Assembly: GCF_018760365.1 (NCBI RefSeq)
Contig: NZ_JAHIAB010000007.1
Span: 186,001 to 250,000, forward strand
DNA length: 64,000 bases
DNA from: Pseudooceanicola endophyticus
Lineage (GTDB): Bacteria > Pseudomonadota > Alphaproteobacteria > Rhodobacterales > Rhodobacteraceae
Reading direction: 5' to 3'
This document shows, piece by piece, positions 40,330 to 49,182 of the stretch; within the stretch, counting starts at the first letter, position 1, and each line of letters starts with the position of its first letter. The position numbers and the translations under genes were made by a program. A model generated the notes under the pieces. The model was given only the letters and a program-made list of their open reading frames with translations, searched no databases and had not been told where the DNA came from.

Positions 40330-41391
40330 ATGACCGTTTCCCTGTCCCTCGAACAGATCACCGCCCATTACGGCGCCACCAAGGTTCTGGAAGACCTCTC
40401 GCTGCATGTCGGCGAGGGAGAGCTGGTGTCGCTGCTGGGCTCCTCCGGCTGCGGCAAGACCACCACGCTGCGGCTGGTGGCGGGCTTCCTCGAACCCACC
40501 TCGGGCGCCATCAAGCTGGGTGAACGTGACCTGACCCGCCTGCCCGCCCATGCCCGCGACATCGGGCTGGTGTTCCAGACCTATGCGCTGTTCCCGCACC
40601 TGACCGTGCGCGACAACGTGGCCTTCGGGCTGAAACAGCGCAAGGTCGCCACCGCCGAGCGCAACCGCCGCGCCGACGACATGATCGAGCGCGTCGGCCT
40701 TGGCCACCTGGCCGATCGCTACCCGGCCAACCTCTCGGGCGGTCAGCGCCAGCGCGTGGCGCTGGCCCGCGCCCTGGTGATCGAGCCGCCGCTGCTGATG
40801 TTCGATGAGCCGCTCTCGAACCTCGATGCGAAGCTGCGTGTCGACATGCGGGTCGAAATCCGCCGCCTCCAGCAGGCCAACGGCACCACCGCGCTCTACG
40901 TGACCCACGACCAGGAAGAGGCCTTCTCCATCTCCGACCGCGTGGCGATCATGAACGCCGGGCAGATCATGCAGCTCGACACGCCCGAGGTGCTGTATTC
41001 GCGCCCCGCCAACGCCTTCGTGGCGGATTTCGTGGGCTTCGAGAACATGATCCCGATGCGCGCCATCGGCGAGGCCGGCGATGCCGTGCGCGCCGAGATG
41101 GCGGGCGGTGCCACGCTCGACTTCCCGAAATCGCAGTTCACCGTGCCGTCGCAGGACTTCGTGCTGGCAACCCGCCCCGAGGGGCTGGCGGTGTCGACCA
41201 CCGACTGGGGCATCCCGGCAACGCTGGGCCTGCGCACCTATCTGGGCCGCGCCTACCAGTACCAGTGCACCACCCCGGCAGGCGAGGTGAAGGCCAACGG
41301 CCCGCTGAGCGCGCCCTATGACGAGGGGCTGCACGTCAACCTGATCCCCCTGCCCGAGCAGTGCTGCCTGCTGCCCGCAGCCTCGGCATGA
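40330..41391 (+). CDS. Polyamine-type ABC ATPase, PotA-like
   Basis: A 353-residue ATPase started at the ATG at 40330; a GTG at 40321 overlaps the previous stop and is less likely. Walker A is GSSGCGKTT (37-45), with the Q-loop LVFQTYALFPHLT, signature NLSGGQRQRVALARAL, Walker B LLMFDEPLSNLDAKLR and switch His YVTHDQEEAFS. The C-terminal third is the TOBE-type regulatory domain (residues about 240-350) ending in EQCCLLPAASA, with an adjacent Cys pair. The stop overlaps the start of the amidohydrolase gene by four bases, which ties the importer to the enzymes downstream. Confidence 0.94.
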   Translation: MTVSLSLEQITAHYGATKVLEDLSLHVGEGELVSLLGSSGCGKTTTLRLVAGFLEPTSGAIKLGERDLTRLPAHARDIGLVFQTYALFPHLTVRDNVAFGLKQRKVATAERNRRADDMIERVGLGHLADRYPANLSGGQRQRVALARALVIEPPLLMFDEPLSNLDAKLRVDMRVEIRRLQQANGTTALYVTHDQEEAFSISDRVAIMNAGQIMQLDTPEVLYSRPANAFVADFVGFENMIPMRAIGEAGDAVRAEMAGGATLDFPKSQFTVPSQDFVLATRPEGLAVSTTDWGIPATLGLRTYLGRAYQYQCTTPAGEVKANGPLSAPYDEGLHVNLIPLPEQCCLLPAASA

Positions 41392-42701
41392 AGATCCTGA
41401 CCAATGCCCGCATCCTGACCATGGATGCGGGCCTTACCGAGCACGCGCGCGGCTGGATCGCGCTGCAGGACGACCGGATCGTCGCGCTTGGGGACGGCCC
41501 CGCCCCCGAAGGCGAGACCGAGGACATGGGCGGCGACCTGATCCTGCCCGGCATGGTCAATCCCCACTGCCACATGCCGATGACCCTGTTCCGAGGTCTG
41601 GGCGAGGACGTGGATGACCGCCTGTTCCGCTATATCCTGCCGCTGGAGCGCGCGCTGGTCACCGCCGATGTGGTCGAAACCGGCGCCCGCCTTGCCGCGC
41701 TTGAGATGATCCGCGGCGGCGTCACCTGTGTGGCGGACATGTATTACTTCGAGGACCGCATCAGCGCGGTGCTGGACGAAAGCGGCCTGCGCGGTGTCGT
41801 GGGCCAGACGCTGGCGAATTTCGCCGCCCCCGATCATGGCTCCATGGACGAAGGCTTTGCCCGGCTCGACGCGCTGGCGGACCTTTACGCGGATCATCCG
41901 CGCATCACCGCCTCGGCTGCGCCGCACGCGCCCTATTCCACCGGCCTCGAGGTGATGGCCCGGGTCGCGCGCTGGAACGAGGGGCGCGGCCTGCCCGTGC
42001 AGATGCACCTGGCCGAAACCCGGCCCGAGCTGGACTGGGCCGAGCGCGAACACGGCTGCACCACGGTCGAGGTCGCCGAGCGCGCCGGTCTGCTGAGCCC
42101 GCATCTGGTCGCCGCCCATTGCATGTACCCGACCGGGGCCGACATGGACCTGATGGCCACGCGCGGCGTCAACGTGGCCTACAACGCGCGTTCGAACGGC
42201 AAGGCCGGGCGCGGCATCGCCCCGATCAACGCCCTGCGGGCACGCGGCGTGAACGTCGGCATCGCCACCGACGGGCCGATGTCGGGCAACACGCTGGACC
42301 TTTTCAGCCAGTTCGGCCCCGCGACCATGTTCCAGAAGATCGCCGCCGGCACCCGGGGCGCCTTGCCCTGCGTCGACGTGATCCGCATGGCCACGATCGA
42401 GGGCGCGGCAACGCTGGGCATGGCCCATCGCATCGGTTCCCTTGAACCCGGCAAGCAGGCCGACCTGATCCGCATCAGCCTGGACGATCCGCGCCTGCAT
42501 CCGATCTACGACATCTACTCCATGCTGGTCTTCGCGACGCTGGCCAGCGACGTGCGCGCCACCATGGTCGCCGGGCAATGGCTGATGCAGGACCGCAAGG
42601 TGCTGACGCTGGATGCGAAGAAGGCGATGGCGGACCTTCTTCAGGTGGCCGACCGCTTCAAGGCCCGCATCGCCGAAATCGACAGGGAGCATCTGCAATG
42701 A
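41388..42701 (+). CDS. Amidohydrolase/deaminase of the ATZ/TRZ (MTA/SAH deaminase-like) family
   Basis: A 437-residue metal-dependent amidohydrolase; its ATG overlaps the ATPase stop (ATGA). Metal ligands are His60 and His62 (MVNPHCHMPMTLFRGLGED), the His of VQMHLAET, the His of VAAHCMYPTG and the Asp of GIATDGPMSGNTLDLF. The HxHxPMTLxRG and DGxxSxNxLDLF motifs are those of deaminases acting on S-adenosylhomocysteine, methylthioadenosine, 5'-deoxyadenosine or guanine-type substrates. Its coupling to an importer, a nucleoside hydrolase and purine genes fits deamination of an adenine-type nucleoside in the cytoplasm. The exact substrate cannot be read from sequence alone; the nearest alternatives are hydroxy-triazine-like or guanine deaminases. 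Confidence 0.87.
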   Translation: MKILTNARILTMDAGLTEHARGWIALQDDRIVALGDGPAPEGETEDMGGDLILPGMVNPHCHMPMTLFRGLGEDVDDRLFRYILPLERALVTADVVETGARLAALEMIRGGVTCVADMYYFEDRISAVLDESGLRGVVGQTLANFAAPDHGSMDEGFARLDALADLYADHPRITASAAPHAPYSTGLEVMARVARWNEGRGLPVQMHLAETRPELDWAEREHGCTTVEVAERAGLLSPHLVAAHCMYPTGADMDLMATRGVNVAYNARSNGKAGRGIAPINALRARGVNVGIATDGPMSGNTLDLFSQFGPATMFQKIAAGTRGALPCVDVIRMATIEGAATLGMAHRIGSLEPGKQADLIRISLDDPRLHPIYDIYSMLVFATLASDVRATMVAGQWLMQDRKVLTLDAKKAMADLLQVADRFKARIAEIDREHLQ

Positions 42702-43573
42702 TCGTCATCGACACCGATCCCGGCCTTGACGATGCGCTGGCGATCCTGTTCGCGCTGCGCTCGCCGCTGCTGGAAGTCGCGGCGCTGACCTCGGTTTCCG
42801 GCAATATCGGGCTGGGGCTGACCACCGCCAATGCGCTGAACCTCGTGGCGCTGGCCGGCTCTAAGGTTCCGGTGCACCCGGGCGCCGATGCCCCCCTGGC
42901 CCGCGCCCATGAGCCCGAAATCGCCATTCACGGCGATGACGGTCTGGGCGGCGTGGTGCTGCCTGCCAGCCCCGAAGCGCCCGCAGGCTCCGCCATCGCC
43001 GCACTGGCGCAGCTGCTGATGGAGCACCCGGCGGACAGCCTCGATCTGCACTGCCTCGGGCCGCTCACCAATATCGCGCTGCTGCTGGATCAGGCCCCCG
43101 AAGCCGCCGCCCGGATCGGCCGGATCATCGCCATGGGCGGCGCCGTCGACACCCACGGCAACTTCGGCCCCGGCAATCGGGCCGAGTTCAACCTGGGCCA
43201 GGACCCGGAGGCCGCGCAGCGCGTGCTGCACGCCGGGCTGGATGTGGTGCTGATCCCGCTGGATGCGACGCGCCAGTTCCGCGCCGATGCTGCCTGGCTT
43301 GCCGCGCTGCGGGCCACCGGACAGGTCGCCGCCGTCACCTCCGCCGATCTGGTGCAGGCCTATTTCGGCGAGACCGAGCGCGAAAGCCGCCCGCTGCACG
43401 ATCCCTGCGTGCCGCTTTACGCGCTTTTCCCGGATCTGTTCACCGTCGAGACCCGCCCCCTTCAGGTGGACGGGATCGGCGCGCTGGTCGAGGGGCCGCA
43501 TCCGATCCGCGTGGCGATGGGCCTTGATGCCCCCGCCCTGCGCGCGCACCTGCTGGAGGGGCTGGCCGCCTAG
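42698..43573 (+). CDS. Nucleoside hydrolase, IunH/RihA family (first copy)
   Basis: A 291-residue inosine-uridine-preferring nucleoside hydrolase. The Ca-binding loop is D5-T-D-P-G-L-D-D12 at the very N-terminus; the family also shows TNIALLL for the Leu/Thr loop, IIAMGGAVDTHGN and AEFNLGQDPEAA, and the distal ligand Asp in RPLHDPCVPLYAL. It splits N-ribosyl purines or pyrimidines into ribose and base. Its start overlaps the deaminase stop by four bases, so deamination and hydrolysis are probably successive steps. Its stop and the stop of the opposing M20 gene share the bases CTAG. Confidence 0.93.
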   Translation: MIVIDTDPGLDDALAILFALRSPLLEVAALTSVSGNIGLGLTTANALNLVALAGSKVPVHPGADAPLARAHEPEIAIHGDDGLGGVVLPASPEAPAGSAIAALAQLLMEHPADSLDLHCLGPLTNIALLLDQAPEAAARIGRIIAMGGAVDTHGNFGPGNRAEFNLGQDPEAAQRVLHAGLDVVLIPLDATRQFRADAAWLAALRATGQVAAVTSADLVQAYFGETERESRPLHDPCVPLYALFPDLFTVETRPLQVDGIGALVEGPHPIRVAMGLDAPALRAHLLEGLAA

Positions 43574-44739
43574 GCCAGCTCTTCCTCCACGATGGCGCGC
43601 CAGAAGGCGACGCCATGGGGGATGCAGGCATCGTTGAAATCGTAGTTGCGGTTGTGGTGCTGACCGTTCACGCGGGTTTCCCCCATGCCCAGCCAGACAT
43701 AGCAGCCGGGCACCCGGGTTCCGAACTCGGCGAAATCATCCCCGGCGGTCGAGGGCGGGAAGCTTTCGCGCAGCAGATCCGCGCCCAGAGTGGCCCGCAC
43801 GGCGCGGCGGGCGGCCTCGGTCGGGGGCTCGGCATTCACCACCGGCGGAATCCGGCGGGTGAAGGTATAATCCGCCTCAATCCCGTAGCTGGCGGCCAGA
43901 CCCTTCGCATGGCGCCCGATGGCCTCTTCCAGCTGGTCGCGCACCGTCGTCGAATAGGCCCGGGCGGTGCCGCCGATGCGCACCACCTCGGGGATCACGT
44001 TCAGGGCGTTGAAATCGCCCGCCTCCAGCGCGCAGGCGCTGATCACGGCGGGTTCCAGCGGGTCGACCTCGCGCGCGACGATGGAATGCACCTGGCCCAG
44101 GAACTGCCCCGCCACGGTCACCGCATCGCGGCCCTGATGGGGCTTGGCGCCGTGCGAACCGATGCCCCGGAAGGTCACCGTCCAGCTGTCCGAAGAGGCC
44201 AGCTGAGGCCCCGTCACCGCCGCGATCACCCCCAGATCCAGCCCCGGCATGTTGTGCAGCCCATAGGCCGCATCCACCGGGAACTGGTCGAAGAAGCCGT
44301 CCGCCACCATGGCCGCGCCACCGCCGCGCCCTTCCTCGGCGGGCTGGAAGACGAAATGCACCGTGCCGGAGAATGCACCCGACGCCGCCAGCGCCTCGGC
44401 GGCGCCCAGCAGCATCGTGGTGTGTCCGTCATGCCCGCAGGCATGCATCTTGCCGGGGCGGGTCGAGGCATAGGGCAGCCCGGTCTCCTCGGGCATGGCC
44501 AGCGCATCCATGTCGGCACGCAGAAGGATCGCCCGGTTGCCCGACCCGCGCCGCAGCGTGCCCACCACGCCGGTGCCGCCCAGCCCGGTCGTCACCTCGA
44601 TCCCGGCGGCCCTGAGGCGCGCGGCGACGATCCCGGCAGTGCGGGTTTCCTCGAAGCCAAGCTCGGGGTGGGCATGCAGATCGCGCCTGAGCGCACTCAG
44701 TTCCGCGAGGGTATCCGCGTCCATCAGCGGTTTCGTCAT
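43570..44739 (-). CDS. M20 family amidohydrolase (hippurate/IAA-amidohydrolase-like)
   Basis: A 389-residue M20D-type enzyme started at the ATG at 44737-44739, with GGGAGAG seven bases upstream; the frame extends 18 codons further. Metal-site residues are Cys101 and His103 (MHACGHDGHTTML), the Glu pair 135-136 (QPAEEGRGG), the His of AYGLHNMPG and the C-terminal His of NGQHHNRNYDFND. The dimerisation domain lies between (VTFRGIGSHGAKPHQGRDAV). Such enzymes split N-acyl or N-carbamoyl amino acids. It is the only minus-strand gene inside the purine island and converges on the nucleoside hydrolase gene with a four-base overlap. A link to the purine genes is not shown. Confidence 0.92.
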   Translation of the reverse strand: MTKPLMDADTLAELSALRRDLHAHPELGFEETRTAGIVAARLRAAGIEVTTGLGGTGVVGTLRRGSGNRAILLRADMDALAMPEETGLPYASTRPGKMHACGHDGHTTMLLGAAEALAASGAFSGTVHFVFQPAEEGRGGGAAMVADGFFDQFPVDAAYGLHNMPGLDLGVIAAVTGPQLASSDSWTVTFRGIGSHGAKPHQGRDAVTVAGQFLGQVHSIVAREVDPLEPAVISACALEAGDFNALNVIPEVVRIGGTARAYSTTVRDQLEEAIGRHAKGLAASYGIEADYTFTRRIPPVVNAEPPTEAARRAVRATLGADLLRESFPPSTAGDDFAEFGTRVPGCYVWLGMGETRVNGQHHNRNYDFNDACIPHGVAFWRAIVEEELA

Positions 44740-44807
44740 GACTTGCTCTCCCATCCCGGTCGGGGCGAGGGTAAATCCGGAGCACTTAGACACAAGGGGG
44801 AAGCGAC

Positions 44808-45452
44808 GTGAGGACCGACGTCTGGCAGCAGCTGCACACCGACCTGACGCCCGGCGTGCAGCCGGACCGGGAAACCTATGCCGTGGCGATGGGCGACGCC
44901 CAGTTGCTGCTGCCGATCCGCACCCTGCCTGACGGGGCGCGCGGCACCGCCTCGCTGATCCTGAACCAGGCCAGTTTCCCGGTGCTGGATGCCATCGCTG
45001 ACCGCGTGGCGGCGGCGCTGGAGGGCCATGCGCCCGAGGTGATCATCGCCGTGCCGACCCTGGGCCTGCCGCTGGCCGAGGCCGTGGCGCGCCGTCTGGG
45101 CCATGCCCGTCTGGTGCCGCTGGGGACCAGCCGCAAGTTCTGGTACGACGAGGCCCTCTCGGTCGAGCTTTCCTCGATCACCACGCCCAGCGGCGGCAAG
45201 CGGCTTTACGTCGATCCCCGGATGCTGCCCCTGCTGGAGGGCAGGCGCGTGGCGGTCGTCGATGACGTGCTCTCCTCGGGCAAGTCCATCGCCGCCGTGC
45301 TGCGGCTGATGGAGCTGATCGGCGTCGCCCCCGTCGCCATCGGCGCCGCGATGCTTCAGGGCACCGGCTGGCAGGCCCATGTCGGCGCCGTGCCGGTCGA
45401 GGGCGCCTTCGCCACCCCGATCCTGACAAAGACCCCGGAGGGCTGGACATGA
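44808..45452 (+). CDS. Phosphoribosyltransferase, purine salvage type
   Basis: A 214-residue PRTase starting at a GTG at 44808 with GGGGGAAG upstream. The PRPP-binding loop is VAVVDDVLSSGKS (148-160), with two acidic residues followed by SSGKS, and an N-terminal flexible region GTSRKFWYDEALSVELSSITTPSGGKRLY resembles adenine/xanthine PRTases. It converts a base plus PRPP into a nucleotide. The gene is divergent from the M20 gene and overlaps the adenine deaminase start by four bases. With the deaminase next door the base is probably hypoxanthine, xanthine or adenine; which one cannot be said. Confidence 0.85.
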   Translation: MRTDVWQQLHTDLTPGVQPDRETYAVAMGDAQLLLPIRTLPDGARGTASLILNQASFPVLDAIADRVAAALEGHAPEVIIAVPTLGLPLAEAVARRLGHARLVPLGTSRKFWYDEALSVELSSITTPSGGKRLYVDPRMLPLLEGRRVAVVDDVLSSGKSIAAVLRLMELIGVAPVAIGAAMLQGTGWQAHVGAVPVEGAFATPILTKTPEGWT

Positions 45453-47293
45453 CCGAGATCACCGCCGCGGGCGAGGCCCGCCTCCGCCAGACCCTGATCG
45501 CCGTCGCTTTGGGCCGCAAACCCGCCGACCTGCTGCTGCGGGTGGGCCGGCTGCTGGATACCAACACCGGCCTCTGGCGCGAGGATGTCGAGCTGGCGAT
45601 CCACGCGGGCCGCATCGCCTGCGTGGGCCCGCGCGGCAGCTTTGCCGGGACCGCCCTTCGGACCGTCGAGCGCCCGCAGCTCTCTGCCGTGCCCGGGCTG
45701 GGCGAGGTACACAAGCATATCGAAAGCAGCCACGTCACCCCGGAATACGAGGCCGCGCTGGTCATCCCGCGCGGCAACACCTGGACCTGCGAGGCCAGCC
45801 ACGAGTTCTCGAACGTGGTGCCACAGAAGACGCTGGAGTTCTGGCTGGCCCCGGCGCGGGCCGGCTCGCCGCTGAAGATCTTTCCCCTGCCCGGTTCCGC
45901 CGTGCCGCCCACCGCCTGGGAACACGGCGCGCATCTGGACGGGCAGGACCAGTCCCGCTTCCTGACCCAAAGCCTGATGGCCGCCGGTCTGGACGAGGTG
46001 ATGGACTGGCCCGCCGTGTCCGACCCCGCGAACCCCGCCCATGATCGCCTCTGGTCGATGATGGAGGCCACCTGGGCCGCCCGCGCCGTGGTCGAGGGGC
46101 ACGCCGCCGGGATCCGCGACCTGCCCAACATCAACGCCTTCGCCGCCTCCGGCATCGCTTCGGACCACGAAGCCTGGACCGCCGAGGAGGCCTTCGACAA
46201 GCTTCAGGCGGGCCTTTTCGTCGAGATCCGCATCCACACCGGCCCCGAGATCATCGCCGGGCTGCTGGAACGGGGCCTGACCGACTGGTCGCAGGTGGCG
46301 CTGGCAACAGACGACCGCCCCGCCCAGGAGGTGCTGGCGACCGGGGCCACCGACCGCAACGTACGCATGGCGATCGATGCGGGGCTGGCCCCGGAAAAGG
46401 CGATCCAGCTTGCCACGATCAATCCGGCGCGGCACATGCGGCTGACGCCCTGGGTCGGGTCCCTGACCCCGGGCCGCTTTGCCGATATCGTGCTGCTCTC
46501 GGATGTCGAACGCTTCGAGATCGCCGAGGTCTGGGCCGATGGCCGGCAGGCCTCGGACGGGACCAACTACCTGCTGGAGGTGCCCAGGATCGACTGGCCG
46601 GACTGGGCCCGCCAGACCGTCAACATCGGGCGCGCGCTGAGCGCGCAGGATTTCGCGATCCCCGCCCCCCGCAAAAGCGCGACGGCGCAGGCCGCCGTGT
46701 TGCGCCCGTTCCACTGGACCGACGATTTCCTGACCTTCGATCTGCCCGTCGCCGAGGGCCTGGTGCAGCGCGACGAGAGCCGCAACATCACCAAGTTCGC
46801 CATCGTGGACCGCTACAGCGGCACCGCCTCCGTCTCCAAGATGTTCTGGCTGGGCTGCGGCCCGAAGGACCCCGGGACGGCGCTGTGCTGCTCCATGGCG
46901 CATGACAAGCACAATGTCTGGGCCGTGGGCTCCTGCGATGCGGCGATGGCACTGGCGGTCAATACCTGCGCCCAGATGCAGGGCGGCTGGGTGCTGGTCC
47001 ATCGCGGAGAGGTCGTGGCACGGGTCCCCTATGAGATCGCCGGCCTGATGACCGCCCGCCCCGCCGAGGCGCTGGCGGCGGACATGGCGGCGCTCTATGC
47101 CGCCGGAGAGCAGGTCGAATGGATGTTCGAACCCTCGTTCCACCCCCGCTGGGCGCCGGGCTTCCCGGAGCGGCTGGCCTTCGCGACGCTGACCTGCTCG
47201 CCCTGGCGGTGGAACCTGGTCGCGCCCTCCGACCATGCGCCGGAGGGGCTGGTTCAGGTGCAGACCGGGGAAACCCACCCGGTCGTGTGGTAG
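45449..47293 (+). CDS. Adenine deaminase family protein
   Basis: A 614-residue amidohydrolase with the two-domain plan of AdeC/YfcF-type adenine deaminases (about 580 residues). The first metal pair is His88 and His90 in PGLGEVHKHIESSHVTPEYEAALVIPRG; relatives usually have DxHxHIES, so the Glu86 and Lys89 are variants. Other family marks are AVVEGHAAGIRDLPNINAF, VALATDDRPAQEVLATG (metal Asp), ATINPARHMRL and, in the C-terminal domain, TCSPWRWNLVAPSDHAPEGLVQVQTG. It should turn adenine into hypoxanthine plus ammonia. It follows the phosphoribosyltransferase with a four-base overlap and ends one base from the convergent SURF1 gene. Confidence 0.85.
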   Translation: MTEITAAGEARLRQTLIAVALGRKPADLLLRVGRLLDTNTGLWREDVELAIHAGRIACVGPRGSFAGTALRTVERPQLSAVPGLGEVHKHIESSHVTPEYEAALVIPRGNTWTCEASHEFSNVVPQKTLEFWLAPARAGSPLKIFPLPGSAVPPTAWEHGAHLDGQDQSRFLTQSLMAAGLDEVMDWPAVSDPANPAHDRLWSMMEATWAARAVVEGHAAGIRDLPNINAFAASGIASDHEAWTAEEAFDKLQAGLFVEIRIHTGPEIIAGLLERGLTDWSQVALATDDRPAQEVLATGATDRNVRMAIDAGLAPEKAIQLATINPARHMRLTPWVGSLTPGRFADIVLLSDVERFEIAEVWADGRQASDGTNYLLEVPRIDWPDWARQTVNIGRALSAQDFAIPAPRKSATAQAAVLRPFHWTDDFLTFDLPVAEGLVQRDESRNITKFAIVDRYSGTASVSKMFWLGCGPKDPGTALCCSMAHDKHNVWAVGSCDAAMALAVNTCAQMQGGWVLVHRGEVVARVPYEIAGLMTARPAEALAADMAALYAAGEQVEWMFEPSFHPRWAPGFPERLAFATLTCSPWRWNLVAPSDHAPEGLVQVQTGETHPVVW

Positions 47294-47294
47294 C

Positions 47295-48017
47295 TCAGTC
47301 GCGGCGGCGCAGCTCGCTGAACAGGAAGATGCCGTAGCAGATCAGCACCAGCCCGACCATCGCGAACCAGGTGATCGCGTAGGAGAGGTGCGAGTTGCGG
47401 AAGGCGATCACCGTCTGGCCGCCCTTCGGCCATTCGGGGCCCGCCACGGCGTCTTCATCGACGAAATAGGGCGCGGCATTGTCCAGGCCCTTCGCGGCGC
47501 TCATCGCGGCGATGTCGCGGCGATACCACTTGCCCGCCGCCGGGTCGTCCTTCTGCGAGAAGAGCCACCCCTTGGACTGGCTGATGCGCAGCAGGCCGGT
47601 GACCGTGACCTCGCCCTCGGGCGGGGTGCGGGTGGCGGGATCGCGCAGCTTCTCGGGCACCAGGCCGCGGTTGATCCAGACCAGCGTGCCGTCGTCGCGT
47701 TTCAGCGGCGTCATCACCCAGTAGGAGGGGCCGTAGTCGGAGGGCGTGTAGACCTGAAGCTCGTCCTGGTTCAGGAAGCTGCCCTTCAGGGTCACCCGCA
47801 GGTATTCGGCGCTTTCGGTGGTGACGTCCGGCCAGTCGCCGGGTCCGGGCGCGGGCACCGGATCGGCATGGACGCGTTCGTCCACCCGCTGGATCAGGTC
47901 CAGCTTCCAGTGCAGCCGGTGCACCTGCCAGATCCCGAGGCTGGCAAAGCCCCAGAGACCGAAGAGAGCGAAGAGCGTGACGATGATCGTCAGCGGCCAT
48001 CGGATGTTGCGCGTCAT
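47295..48017 (-). CDS. SURF1 family protein, oxidase assembly factor
   Basis: A 240-residue protein with two membrane helices, at about 10-32 and near 212-232, enclosing a large periplasmic domain, the plan of SURF1. Family motifs are the W-Q-V-x-R-L-x-W-K-L start of the domain (GIWQVHRLHWKLDLIQRVDERVHADP), LVWINRGLVPEKLRDPAT and the C-terminal HLSYAITWFAMVGLVLICYG. SURF1 helps insert haem a into haem-copper oxidases. It follows the quinol oxidase operon directly. Paracoccus denitrificans has a comparable qox-linked SURF1 serving a ba3-type quinol oxidase, so this oxidase may carry haem a rather than haem o. Confidence 0.92.
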   Translation of the reverse strand: MTRNIRWPLTIIVTLFALFGLWGFASLGIWQVHRLHWKLDLIQRVDERVHADPVPAPGPGDWPDVTTESAEYLRVTLKGSFLNQDELQVYTPSDYGPSYWVMTPLKRDDGTLVWINRGLVPEKLRDPATRTPPEGEVTVTGLLRISQSKGWLFSQKDDPAAGKWYRRDIAAMSAAKGLDNAAPYFVDEDAVAGPEWPKGGQTVIAFRNSHLSYAITWFAMVGLVLICYGIFLFSELRRRD

Positions 48018-48107
48018 GGGCGCCTTCCATCTTTGGGTCAGGAACGGAAACGGGGGACGGATTGCCCGCCCCCCGTCTGTGGTGTCGTCAGTGGCCCGGG
48101 GCCGGTC

Positions 48108-48530
48108 TCAGTGACCGGTTTCCTCGGTGCCGCCGTGCTCCATGTTGTCCATGTCCAGGGGCATGGCTTCGCCGCCCTGGGCATCCATCAGCGCCTTCAT
48201 GTCGTTGGGCATCGGCATCATGTTCTCGTTCATGTTGTGCATGACCCAGAGCGAGCCTGCCATGACGATGACCAGGATGACGATGGCCAGCATGGTGGCC
48301 GCCATGGTCCAGCCGCCCTCGCCCTTGGTGTCGAGGTGCAGGAAGTACACGAGGTGCACGATGATCTGGATGGCACCCAGACCCATGATGATCCCGATCT
48401 TCATGTTCGAGGACATTGCCGGGTCGCCCATGACGATCCCGAAGGGGATGATCGTCAGGATGATGGACATGGCGAAGCCCATCATGAGCTTGCCCATCGT
48501 GCCGTGGCTGTGCGTGGTGGGGGTGCTCAT
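48108..48530 (-). CDS. cyoD: Quinol oxidase subunit IV (CyoD)
   Basis: A 140-residue membrane protein with three predicted helices (about 14-35, 45-67 and 78-100). The segments GFAMSIILTIIPFGIVM, GAIQIIVHLVYFLHLD and the short loop before the last helix match CyoD/QoxD. The C-terminal 40 residues are Met/Glu/His-rich (NMNENMMPMPNDMKALMD, HGGTEETGH), longer than in E. coli CyoD. It is a small accessory subunit that helps copper-site assembly. It begins one base after the subunit III stop. Confidence 0.93.
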   Translation of the reverse strand: MSTPTTHSHGTMGKLMMGFAMSIILTIIPFGIVMGDPAMSSNMKIGIIMGLGAIQIIVHLVYFLHLDTKGEGGWTMAATMLAIVILVIVMAGSLWVMHNMNENMMPMPNDMKALMDAQGGEAMPLDMDNMEHGGTEETGH

Positions 48531-48531
48531 A

Positions 48532-49182
48532 TCAGATCAGCCTCACGAGGTAGACGAAGGAGAAGACGCCGATCCACACGAGGTCGAGGAAGTGCCAGAA
48601 CATGCTGAGCGTACCGAGACGACGCATGTTGGCCTCGGTCAGGCCATGGATGCGCAGCTGCACAGACAGGGTGATCAGCCAGATCAGGCCCGAGGTCACG
48701 TGCAGACCGTGGGTGCCGACCAGCGTGAAGAACGCCGACAGGAAGCCCGAGCGGTCCGGACCCGCGCCGATGTGGATCAGGTGACGGAATTCGTAGAGTT
48801 CCATCGCGATGAAGCCCGCACCGAAGATCGCGGTGATGATCAGCCACAGCGAGGTGCCGTCAAGCTTGCCGGCCTCTGCGCGCAGCATCGCCACGCCGAA
48901 GGTCACGGACGAGATCAGCAGCAGGGCCGTTTCGATCAGGACGAAGCCCGGTTCGAACAGGTCCTTGGGCGAGGGACCGCCTGCATAGTTGTATCCCAGC
49001 ACCGCGTAGGTCGCGAAGAGCGTGCCGAAGATGATGCAGTCGCTCATCAGATAGATCCAGAAGCCAAGCGGCGTCGGGCTATCGTGATGGCCGTGGTCGT
49101 GCCCATGGGCGTGATCGGCGGGATGGGAGGGGCCAGCAGGCCCCTCCACGCGTCCGGTCAGGGGGGTGTCGATCATGGTCAT
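48532..49182 (-). CDS. cyoC: Quinol oxidase subunit III (CyoC)
   Basis: A 216-residue subunit with five predicted helices. The His-rich N-terminus ([19 protein letters not shown]) precedes [25 protein letters not shown]. Family marks include [46 protein letters not shown] and [21 protein letters not shown]. The start overlaps the subunit I stop by four bases. It stabilises the catalytic subunit. Confidence 0.95.
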   Translation of the reverse strand: MTMIDTPLTGRVEGPAGPSHPADHAHGHDHGHHDSPTPLGFWIYLMSDCIIFGTLFATYAVLGYNYAGGPSPKDLFEPGFVLIETALLLISSVTFGVAMLRAEAGKLDGTSLWLIITAIFGAGFIAMELYEFRHLIHIGAGPDRSGFLSAFFTLVGTHGLHVTSGLIWLITLSVQLRIHGLTEANMRRLGTLSMFWHFLDLVWIGVFSFVYLVRLI

